Positions 34,101-46,100 of a stretch of 64,000 bases of DNA are shown in pieces. The position numbers and the translations under genes are program-made. The DNA is from Procambarus clarkii (lineage: Eukaryota; Arthropoda; Malacostraca; Decapoda; Cambaridae): the NCBI RefSeq assembly GCF_040958095.1, contig NC_091193.1, positions 25,999,832 to 26,063,831 on the forward strand. The letters are read 5' to 3'. Positions within the stretch are counted from its first letter, which is position 1. Each line of letters starts with the position of its first letter. Below the pieces are notes generated by a model. That model worked only from the letters and a program-made list of their open reading frames with translations. It had not been told where the DNA came from and ran no database searches.

Positions 34101-37100
34101 AGGTCATCAAGAACCTGCCATGTGAAATCTAAGTAAAGAGAAGAAGAGCAGAGAGAAAGATCAAGACAAGAAAGGGTGCGAGTTCGAGAGTCCAAATGAG
34201 TGGGCTCACCAGAATTCAGAAGAGACAGGGAAGAAGAGAGGAGAAACGGCTCAAGGAGGCGACCCCGGGTATTCGTCAGAACGTCACCCCAAAGAGAATG
34301 ACGACAATTGAAGTCACCCAGCAGGAGCACAGGCTCCGGCAAGGAGTCTAGGAGGTGTTTCAAATCAGGAAGAGAGAGCGGGACACTCGGGGGGAGATAA
34401 ATGGAACAAACTGTGTACCATTTCCCCACAAAGATACGAGCAGCAGAACAATGGAGAGGCGAAGGAAAAAGTAAAGGAACAAAGGGAACATCAGCCCGAA
34501 TCAAGAGAGCAGAAGAATTAGAAGCCCCAGCAATGGCTGGGGGGGGGGAGAGAAAGGAATAGCCACGAAAACGACCAGGACGAGCACCAAGCATCGGCTC
34601 CTGGAGACAGACACAAAGGGGCGAAAACCGCGAAACCAGAAGTTGGAGTTCGAGGAAATTGGCGTAATAACCTCGAACGTTCCATTGAAGAATGGACAAC
34701 GACGAGAAGAGAAAGGACAAAAACAGAGAACAAGGAAGAAACAAAGGCGAAAGACCAACAGAGCACGTTAAAGAATATCAGGGTCGGGATCAGGGTCAGC
34801 AAAGTCAGGGTTAGGGGGCATGGGTAAACTGAGCAAAGACGGAGGGAAGGAAACGGGAGAACAGATCAGAGGTGGGCGGGCAGGGTCCGGAGGAGGAGGA
34901 GGAGGAGGAGGAGGAGGAGACAACGGAGAGGAGCAGTCAAGGACAGCAGCAGGAAGAGGGGGAGTAGAAAGAGAGGAGCGCACCCCAGCAAGAGCAGCAA
35001 CCGAAAGGGAAGCAGGGGCCAAAGAAACCTCCATAGCAGGAACAGGGGGCGCAAGCACTGAAACGGGAGTGGAAGGAGCAACAGAGCCAGAAGGAGGAGC
35101 TGAGGAAGAAAGCGAAGCCTTCTTACCCGCCGGGGAAGAGGAAGGAGAGGAGCCAGGCTTACGCTTCTGACTTAAAGAGACCGGTGTCCCAGCAACTACG
35201 TACCGGGCAACGGACTCCAGTGTCTCAACAGGAGAAGCCGAACGAGAGCACACACGACGGCCGTTAGGAGAGCGATGGACATCCGCCCGCACCGACAGGC
35301 GGCGGGGAGAGCCGATAGATGGAGGAAGAGGATGGGAAGGAGGATCGGAGGGGGACGAGGAAGGAGACACAGAAGACACGACAGACCGGGTAGAAGGAAG
35401 GGGAACCCCAGACAGAGGACCAGGAGGAGGATCCTTCGGGAGAGAACCCAAAGGGACAGAGGAGGGGGCAGTGGGCGCATCAGGGTCCAAGGCCTGGAAA
35501 CGGTTGCGAGTCTGAGGAAGGCGGGAAGGACGAGGAGAGGAAGAGCGCAACACGCGAGCATAAGAGATATTAGCATAAGGCGGGAGCCGGCGAACCTGGC
35601 GCCTCGCCTCAGGAAAAGATAAACGCTCCCGGTGCTTCAAGTTGAGGACGGCTGCCTCAAGCTTGTAATGGACACACGCACGGGAGAAGGTAGGATGGGC
35701 CTCACCGCAGTTGAGGCAACGAGCCTGGGGAGAAGCGCACTCCGACTTAGAGTGACCTTCGCCACCACACAAAGGACAGAGAGAGACAGTCCCGGAGCAG
35801 CGGAGGGCACCATGCCCAAACCTCCAGCACTTGTTGCAGAGCCGAGGAGAAGGAATGTACTCCTGGACAGAGCACCTGGCACCAGCAAGAATGACAGAGG
35901 GTGGAAGGGTCCTACCATCAAAGGTAATCTTCACAACCCGGAGGGGTTGACGGCGACTACCACGAGGGGGACGAGTAAACGTGTCCACCTGGAGAATAGA
36001 ATGGCCCTGGGCAGCGAGGATATGTCGAATATCGTCGTGGCAGTCGCGTAGGTCCCGAACACCGGTCGCAACATGGGGCGGGAGCAAAATAGTGCCAACA
36101 CTGGCATTCAACTGGACGTTCTTCGAGACCCGAACGGGGGTCTCGCCAAGGCAGGATAAGGCAGCCAAGCGGGAAGCAGCATCCTGAGAAGGAGCAGCAA
36201 CGACACGCGTACCGAGACGAGTGGGGTTAAAAGTAATGGAGGCATCCACGGAATCAATGAGATGTCGATGAAGGGAGAAGTCGTCAGGAGGCGCAGAATC
36301 AAGAGGGAGGAGATCAAAATATTTGGCCCACGAAGCAGGACCAAACAAGGCTTGATAGGTAGCAGAACTGGAAGGAATCGAGCGAGGGCGGCCGTGACGA
36401 GAACGGCGGTGAGAACCCCCAGAGAGAGAGGGGTTAAAAGGCGCAGTAGTAACAACTAGAGAAGGAGCCGCGCCAGGGGACAAGGTAGTCACCACTGGGG
36501 GCTTGGGGCTCGACCCAACCACAGAGGAGGGAGGGAAGCCAGGGGAAGGAGTCAGAGAGGCCAAAGGAGGAGCAAGGTCGGGGCCCAATGCAGCGGAGGC
36601 TACAGAGCCCGGTCTTCCAATACGGACCGACTCGGGGGCTTGGTCGCCCACCCCACGAGCCTGAAAAGGTAAGCCAGAAGCAGCCGAAACAGGGGTTATC
36701 ATCTTGACGAAATTACGAATTCACTCACGAATGTGCCCCCACACCCACCATGGAGCCACAATTAGAGGCAGGACACCCAACAAGAAGCTATCGCCGATCT
36801 TGTCGGGGCCTCCTAGGGGTGCGTCGTGAGTATACGCCCCACAAACGCCACCTTAAGAAACCGACAGTCCGTCGAGATCGGGTTCAGTGACGAAGTGGGG
36901 ATTGACAATAAAAGGTTCCCCTCGCTCTCGACGTCGGGTACTGCAGTTCTACGGGTGCAAGAGTATGCCTCCTCAAGCACCCGGGCGTCAAAGTAGAAGA
37001 AGTCCAAGGGAAGAACCAGAACGAGCAAAAGGTCGGCAGGAAACGGCAAGCAGATAGGAGAAGAGGGGGGAGAAAAACGAAACAGAAGGAAAAGGAAAAG

Positions 37101-40100
37101 ATGCCCAGCAGAATTGGAGAGGACGGCAGCAGGAGCACAAGGCTAGAAAAGGACAGAGGACTGTCCCAAGGAGCATCACACTCCGGCAGCCGCCCACTAA
37201 GCCCCCAGACGGCGACAACGAGCTGAGCGGGGAGGGGGAATGGCCTATGAAACTCTCATGTATGAAAGTAATCAAGTCTGCCATTGACCTGGGTTGAGCA
37301 CCCAGGAAGTTAGGTGCTCCAAGACATACCCTTCCTGGTAGAAAAAATACAACCCGAGACCAAACAGGCTAGACCCCCCCCCCTCCCCAAGGAAAACATG
37401 CTAACAAGCAACACGTCATCACACCTTGGTTCCTGCCCACCGAGCCTGCAGCCGGACTTTCAGTTTGTTGGCTGAAGCTAAATGGGGTGCACATCTGCTC
37501 TGGTCTCGGTTGCCTGATTGGCTTCACCCTGCTGGTGTTTCTGCTGTGCGTTCACAGTGGCCAGGAGTTCATACCAAGGGCTACATGCGCTTTGGGATCC
37601 TTTCCCTAAGCGCCCTGTGAATACACCCCTTGGGGCTCGGAGTTCTCTTATATGGGTTCTTCGGGTTCCCATTCCTGTAGAGGTAGCAGCTGCTTGGCTT
37701 TCTGCCTCGCCCTTGGGGTCACCTAAGGTCTCGGTACTTTCATTTGGCCCTGGGTAGGTGGGTGGTTGTTGCTGGTTGGGGCGCATTGGGCTGACCAGCT
37801 TACATAATCACAGCGCCCGTGAATCTTTCTGGTCCCCTGGGTTGTGGTGCTTCCTCGGGGTTCTCTCTTACCTATAGGTTTCTTTATTGCCCATTGGGAG
37901 GCTATTAGGTGATACCTAGGTTCAGTAGGGCAGTCCTCCTTTGAGCTGCTGAGATTGCTCACCTCACAGAGGCCAGTTTGCCTGTCATATATATAGGGTT
38001 ACATCTTGCTGTGGCAGCACCAGTGTCTGGGCTTGCTGTAGGAATACATTCACCTGCGGCCCCTGGTAACCCCCATCAGGGCTTAGTTGACCAATGGATG
38101 TGTCCTCAGAGTCCCATCTCGCCTTGTGTGAATTTGTGGGTTGTTAGTTTTCCCTGTTTCAGTGTGATGATCACCTGTTTTGGCTCCGTCGTGCTGCTTG
38201 TTGGGTCGATGACACCTTCGACCTGGAGTCTTGTGAGCTTGTTCTCTGTTCGTACTCCAATTTACCCATTCAGTTATAGTTGAGTTTAGGGGTCCAGCAG
38301 CTCACTCATTGCAAGCTAGGTTTAGGTTGCCGCAACACGCTCGGTTAGTTGCCTGCTCGAATGCCTCGGAGCTGCCCTGTTTTGGTTTTAGGGATCCGGA
38401 CTTTGGGGCATTGGTCGGTTCGACCTTGGTTCAGTCCTCACCCTTTCATCCTCCCCTTGTTGGTGTGGTTTACCATTTCCCCCCCTCCCCCCTCCCCTCT
38501 GCTTCCAGCTCCCAAATGCCTGAGGGTTTCGGAGTTGGGGCAGGGTTTAGCTGGGGGTTGAAACTCGGGCGGCTTCGGGGGGTTGCCCCATTTGAGGCGG
38601 GGACAAAGGCATTTGAGCCAGTTTGCTCTGCCTGCAAGTTGGGTTCTTGGAAGGGTCGTCGGCCCTTTTGCGAGTCGCTCCGTTGACGGGGCATTGGGGG
38701 GGGGGGGGCAGTTAGCTCTGTTTGCCTGCGCTTGGTCCCACGATTCGTGGGGGCATTTCGGGTTGTCTTCCAGCCTGAGGTGGCATTGGGTGACTCCTCC
38801 TACGGGGGGTTCGTGGCTGGCGGGGCAGGCTTCTTCCCCTTCACTTCGTCAGGTCATCCTGGAGTGGGTGCGCTTGGGCGTGAACGAAACGACCTCGTCC
38901 CTCAGGTGGGTTTCCCGCCTGTTTCCAGTGTCGAAACGGGACTTTGCGGAGCTGTAGTTTATTCTGGACTAGTCCCCGTCTCAACCCCTGGATTCGTTGC
39001 ACTTCCTTTCGTGCATCTGGACCTGGGACCACTCTGTCCCAGGTCCAGATCCGGGTTCTTGGAAGTGGTGTCTGGAGCTCCGGGATGCATATTGGCACGT
39101 CCCTATTCATCTGGGGTTCAGGGACTGACTAGGTTTTGTGGTGGGTGGTAGACCCTAGAACTCCAAACACATGACTAATGCCAAAGTCTGACATTAGCAT
39201 ATCAGCCTTTTATAGCTCAGGGGAGCCTCCGGGTCTCACCCAGAAAATGGCATTTCATTATATTCAACGCTGGTTTTTTGACATTCAGCCTCAGAACTGG
39301 GGGTGGATAGCCGGCGCGATGGGTCTGGGGCCCCCCCTTCCCCCTCCCAGGGAGGGGGGAGCTGCGCGGACAACGGCACGGCGACGTGTGAAGTCATGAT
39401 TGTTTGCTCGTTTATTTTAGGGAAGTTCTATCCACTTGTTCGGCTTGTGGTAGCAATTTTCACCAGAATAGGGGATTGTTTTGGGACGCTTACCTTTCTG
39501 GGTGCCTAACCCGGTCAATGGCAGACATAGAATGCTTCCAACCACACGAGGGTTTCTATAGGCCATTGCTCCCCTTGCCTCTCTGAGGGGGCCAGGTTCT
39601 GGCTCATGGTCCCCAGTAGGCCCATAGTACTCCATACACATGACTGATGCCAAAGTCTGACATTAGCATATCAGCCTAGTAAGTTCCGAGGAGCCTCCGG
39701 GACTCGCCCAAGAAATGGCGTTTCATTACATTCAACGCTGGTTTTTTATATGGTTGGTGCCCACCCAAAGGGGGAAGGGGAGGGAAGTGAACTATAAAGA
39801 GAAAGAACCAAACCATTATGACTGTATAGCATTTGGAAGGAATCAGGAAAAGGATTTGGGATGAGACATTGGGAAGAAATGGTGCCCAACCACTTGGACG
39901 ATCGGGAATAGAACGCCGACCTGCATGAAGCGAGACCGGCCACTACAAGTGATTGGTAATATGATTGTGTTCATAATAAAGTTGATGCTTGGAGAATTTG
40001 GTCTTCTACAGATACAAGTTGGTACTTCCCACTCTTGCTTCACTGCCTTTGTTAATGGTATACTACATCAACATGGGTTCGACAACGGTCGTTGTTCCCA

Positions 40101-43100
40101 AGCTTCTTCGACAGTGGATTGGTCTGACACTTAACATAGGTCAGTAATTTACAAGAATTACATAGTAAGCATATCACTACCATCATCTGACTTTTCCCCA
40201 CTTTTATTTGGCACAAGTGGACATGTAAATTCAATGCAAATTATCTGCTAAGATGTTACATTTTGCTCTATAAAAATATTAACATAATTTTGTATTGCTT
40301 TTCAAAAAGGGAAGAATTTGTTATAAATATTAGCAGTCCCTTGCAATTTAAATATGAAAAATAATAAATTTTCCTACTTGCAGTTGCTGTGTAATCATTT
40401 TGCCATCAAAATTTGATCTTCTTGATGGTTTTAGAATAAGTATAATTGGGCAGTGTGCCTAGCCTTGATGATTTGCAGCTATCTACTGGTCCTCTTGTGT
40501 GGGGGCTTCTTGGCCTTATGTTCTTTCTCCTGTGTTTAAGTTTGGTGTTGGTCTTCTTGGTGCCATGTTACGGTAATGTTTCTTTGTGTTGATTGCATTT
40601 GATGTTGTCTTTTCTGTTTTGGCTCTTCTTGATTTGCCAGTTGCTGCCTATACTGTCACCTGGTCTCATTTGGTCATGGTGGAGCTCTCCTTGCTGACAT
40701 TTTGGGATTGTGATGTATCTTCATTTCTTTCTCCGGCTGTCTCGGGCTTTCTTTTGATATGTGGCCAGGGCCCATTAGGCACTGTGTGGCAGCAATGCAG
40801 AGTTTTTATGAGCTGTTAGGATTGGGGCTCTGTTTTCTGCACCTGCTTCTCACATCCCATGTTCCAAGCCCATCTTTTCCAGGTTCTGTGCATGATGGTT
40901 CTCTCCAGCTATCTGGCTGTGTGTCCTTGATCTGGGCATGTGTGGTTGTTTGAATTATGATTTGTACCGTTAAGGTTAATACATATGACAATTTATGTTC
41001 TTGTTCTTAAACAACTCACAATTTTTTCAGCTTAAATGTTATTAATTACAATACCAAATATTATTAGGGAATACTATATGTAATGATTTACTGACTCACA
41101 GTACACACAGGTAATGCCCCTAGAGATGCTTGACTTAGAAAAAGTGATTCAATATACTGTGTTCATAAAATAAATGGATTAACCGGTTACTCTGTGATTT
41201 TTGGAACATGGTAAATATGTATGGACGAGATGTACTTGGGAAATATATCTTATTACTTCAAAAGAAACAGAATATGTAGCCATATAAAAAAAATACTTGC
41301 ACAAAAACATAAGTTGGTCAGTTAGATGTTTTGTCCAAAATTGAGACTTTAGAAAGGCTAGCTTGAGGGTATTGAATACCTGTCACTTAGAGACAATGTT
41401 CTGTATTTTGACAACTTTTAATGCTCATGTGCACAGGGGCCACTTTCCTGGATGTGACAGTTGCACATCACAAGAGTTGGGTATGCCCTTCCACAAGAAG
41501 ACAGTCCTGCTTTAAAATTATGCATTCTGGTAGATTTTGCCTGGTTGTGTGGTTGCTCTCTGATCCCCTGCTCCTCTTGCCCCATTGTGAGCCACATTCT
41601 GGTCCTGGCTCGTGATGGGTGATGGACTGGTCTTTGAGGCCTGGTGTGGGTGTTGGGCTGGTGAGTACCAGAGTTAAGCTACTGGAGTGACTGTGAGCTC
41701 ACCAGGAAAGTGTGTTTCATTACATTGAACCTTTCAGTTTTTCATGAGTTGTTTCTCTATCAGCTTGTAACTTTCACTACCAGTGTGTGTCAAAAAATAA
41801 GGTCATTTGGAATTTGGGTACTTATGCTTATAGAAGCTGATTTGGGATTCATTTTAACATATCTCGGAAGGATGGGCAATACAGTATTTAAATTTAAAAG
41901 TAAATCTGGCTGTACCCAAATTTTTACACCCAAGACCAAATGCCGGGAATTGTTGTTAGCGAGGAATACCCCATTGGAATTGGAATAAAAAAATATTTAT
42001 TTATGGTTTCTGTAACAATGGGAAACAATGTTATATAAATACTGGTGACAGGTTTTTTTTCACATTTGTTTACGTTGCTAAGAAAGCGGCAGCATAAAAT
42101 GGAAAACTTTCACATCTCATAATTTTTCTCTTGCAGGCCCTTTGTACTATTTGTACATGTCAATGCTGGCAGTGTTTTGCACTAATGCCATCAACATATA
42201 TGCTGGCATCAACGGCCTGGAGTGTGGACAGGCCGTAGTTATCGGAGCTTCAGTAGCGGTGTTCAACGTGGTGGAGCTGGGTGGCTACCAGAGTGAATCT
42301 CATTATTTTTCTTTGTGTATTATCATCCCCTTCACTGCATCATCGCTGGGCTTGTTCTATTACAATCGGTACATCCATTATTGTTCTGTATTTCTTTAAT
42401 TTTAGTTTTGTTTGGAGTACTATTTTTCTGAGGGGAGCTCCAGAGGCTCCACAAAGCTAATGGACTGATTTTCATCATATTAGTCTACAGCATCAGTTAC
42501 TGGAATCCTTATGCCTACCTGGAACCACAAACCAGATCCTGATTCCCTCAGAGGCGAAGGGAGCATTGGCTTATGAACACTCCACTTTTGAGAGTATAGT
42601 TATGTCTGCCATCGATCGGGGGTACCACCCAGAAAGGTAGGTGAATCATTACAAACCCCAACTAGTAAAAACATTGCAACCAGAGGCTAAGAACTCCCTC
42701 CAGAAGAAAACGACAAACAAGCAAATGTCTACTCAACCAGCATGCCCACTCGTTAGCAACCCCCCTCGCATTGGAGGGGGGGAAGGGAGGGTCCCCAACC
42801 CAGACGACCCCAAGTGCTGATGCCGGCAGTTCGTCAACTGATGCCATAGAGCTGACGTTACATCTGGCCTCACTCTCTTGCTGGAATTTACCATGCGGGG
42901 TTGTGCCGGCTCTGTGTATCTATTGTGCGGTGGCCGGGAGTTCCAAGATAAACTTGGGCTGCATACGCCTAGGGTTACCTTACCTGGGCGCACGGTAGGT
43001 ACTGCCCTTGCATGTTCAGGGTTTTCTTCTTTACGGAACTTTCAGAATTGCACTCCCGTTAAAGTTGTTGTCACTTGTCATTAACCTTGCCCTTGGGGTT

Positions 43101-46100
43101 CATCCGGGGTCGTGGGGCTCTCTGTCTGGCATTTGGTAGGGAGTGTTGTTGCTGGCTGGGGCACAGTATTTTGCACAGCGTGCATAGTCGCAGCAGCCAT
43201 GTCTCTCTCTCTCTGGCCTCTGGTTGTTTGTGGTGTATTTTTGAAGGTTTCTGGTTTAGTTTTTAGTTTTCCTGGAGACGGTCTGCCTAGCTTCTGATTA
43301 GGTTCGCCTAGGTTGTGTTTGGTTGTCCTCCTTTGGGCCCCCAGGTTGCACACACGGTTTCCTGGGGTCAGTTTGCCCAGTATTAGACGAGGTACGGCCG
43401 ACTTTAACTACACCTGTGCCTGGGTTTCCTCCTGCAGGGCCTGGTAAACCCCTTGGGGCTCAGTGTGGCTATGGATGTATCTTCCGAGTCCCCTCATGCT
43501 TTGTGCGAGTTTGAAGGTTTTTCGTTACCATTGTCTCACGGGTGACGATCATCTGTTCTGCCTCCATCATGCTGTTTGTTGGGTCGGTGACCCCTACGAC
43601 CCGGGGGTTGTGTGGGACTTGTTCCACGCTCGTTGTCTACCTTACCCATTCTTCTTTGGGAGATCTTAGAGGTCAGGCGGTTTTTTATTTTTTGCCTCTC
43701 CTCGTGCATCAACAAGCTGTCCTTGCCCCCCTCTCTTTACTCCAATTGGGTCCTGACTCTTCAGTTTTCGACTCCTTTTTGTCCGTTGTTGTTTTTCTAC
43801 AGAGATTATGACTGTCTTTGGCTGTGGTGTGTCATCCAGCTGCCGTCCTATTTCTGATTTGTTGGTGCTCGAGGGGGGGGGGGGAATCGTTCTCACTTTT
43901 CCTATGCCAGGCCTCTGGCTTCGGTAGCTCGAGGTGGGCCATTGGTGCCAGTGTCTTCTCTAGGACCTTCTTCGTTTGGGTGGCGCTGTGGTTGCTCAGA
44001 CCATAAGCTCATTGAAGTGCAAACTAGCATAAATAACAGTAGTAGGTCTAAGACACCCAACAAGCAATTGTTCACGATTTTTGTTAGGCCAAAGCTAGAA
44101 TATGCAGCGGTTGTGTGGTGCCCATATCTTAAGAAGCACATCAACAAACTGGAAAAGGTGCAAAGACATGCTACTAAGTGGCTCCCAGAACTGAAGGGCA
44201 AGAGCTACGAAGAGAGGTTATCTTGAGATGATTTCGGGGCTTTAGTGTCCCCGCGGCCCGGTCATCGACCAGGCCTCCACTCCCAGGAAGCAGCCCGTGA
44301 CAGCTGACTAACTCCCAGGTACCTATTTACTGCTAGGTAACAGGGGCATTCAGGGTGAAAGAAACTTTGCCCATTTGTTTCTGCCTCATGCGGGAATCGA
44401 ACACGCGCCACAGAATTACGAGTCCTGCGCGCTATCCACCAGGCTACGAGGCCCCATGGTTAGAGGCATTAAATATGTCAAAACTGGAAGACAGAAGAAA
44501 AAGAGGTGATATGATCACTACATATAAAATAGTAACAGGAATTGATAAAATCGATAGGGAAGATTTCCTGAGACCTGGAACTTTAAGAACAAGAGGTCAT
44601 AGATATAAACTAGCTAAACACAGATGCCGAAGAAATATAAGAAAATTCACTTTCGCAAACAGAGTGGTAGACGGTTGGAACAAGTTAGGTGAGAAGGTGG
44701 TGGAGGCCAAGACCGTCAGTAGTTTCATAGTGTTATATGACAAAGAGTGCTGGGAAGACGGGACACCACGAGCGTAGCTCTCATCCTGTAACTACACTTA
44801 GGTAATTACACTTAGGTAATTACAGGGAATAGCTCAACTGACAGCTGAAGCTTACAAGGTCTGCTTGAAGTACGTGCCTGTGAGGAGGGTCAGAAAGAGG
44901 GCCACTCTAGAAAGAGAACGCAGACGACTGTACAGGAGAAGGAAAAAAATAATGGAAATACTTCGGCAGACACAACTATCAGAAGAAAGAAAAGTAAACC
45001 TAAGCAGGGAGATCGAAGAAATAGAACAAACGTTGAAGCGATCATATGAGTCAGGAAATGGAATTGGAACAGAAAGCTATACAAGAGATAAATAAAAATC
45101 CAAAATATTTTCTTTTTTTTTGAGATATATACAAGAGTTGTTACATTCTTGTACAGCCACTAGTACGCGTAGCGTTTCGGGCAGGTCCCTGGAATACGAT
45201 CCCCTGCCGCGAAGAATCGTTTTTTCATCCAAGTACACATTTTACTGTTGAGTTAAACAGAGGCTACAGTTAAGGAATTGCGCCCAGTAAATCCTCCCCG
45301 GCCAGGATATGAACCCATGACATAGCGCTCGCGGAACGCCAGGCGAGTGTCTTACCTAGTGGTAAGACACCACGGAGACTGCTGCTTGCGTTCTCATACG
45401 CAAAATCAAAATAAAAAGACTCGACTAGTATTAGACCGTTAATTACAACTGAAGGTACGTACACAGAGGACAACAAAGAGATTAGTGAAATTCTAAGAAG
45501 CCAGTATGAGGCTTTGTTTAGCACACACCAATAAACAACATGAAATTTGATGACCCAAACAGCTTCTTTCTATATTATCTGCAGATAATATAACGGATAT
45601 TAACACGAACTCGGAAGACTTTGAAAGAGAAATTGACAATATGCCCATGCACTCGGCTCCCGGGCCTGACTCAAGGAATTCAATATTCATAAAGAAATGT
45701 AAAGTACCAATAGCGCGAGCACTCAGCGTAATATGGAGAAAAAGCCTGGATATAGGGGAGATACCAGCTGCACTTAAATCTGCAGATATAGCTCCTCTGC
45801 TCAAGGAGGGGTAATAAAGCCTTGGCAAAAAATTATAGACCAGTTGCACTAACATCACACATAAAAGTGTTTGAAAGAGTGATTAGGAATCAAATTTCTA
45901 GTTTTATGGAAAATAATGAGCCACACAATCCAAGACAACATGGATTTAGAGGGGGTTTAGAGCTCTTTGGGTCTGGTCTCTTCGAGTGACTCGTTTGCAG
46001 GATTTTCGGGGTTTGGCTCTCCGTACGGTTCATGTCCGGGGAGTGTTCAGTGTCCTGGCGGACTGCTTTTGTCTGTCTGCGGAATGGATGGTCGATGCCG

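Larger units (their letters stand above)
30928..37238 (-). mobile_element. I-type non-LTR retrotransposon, copy B
   Basis: Minus-strand LINE of about 6.3 kb, nearly identical to copy A, inserted in DIRS B with a perfect 13-bp target-site duplication. Its 3' tail is built of TTAC units (GTAAGTAAGTAATTA on the plus strand at 30928). The 5' end stops in a G-rich stretch at 37238, about 180 bp short of copy A, so it is mildly 5' truncated or a shorter start was used. ORF1 is open; ORF2 is split by small indels. Confidence 0.92.

Noticed and set aside
40586..40819. 78-codon open frame in DPAGT1 intron 4
   Set aside because: No family recognised, GT-rich composition like the DIRS remnants around it; DPAGT1 phase is complete without it.
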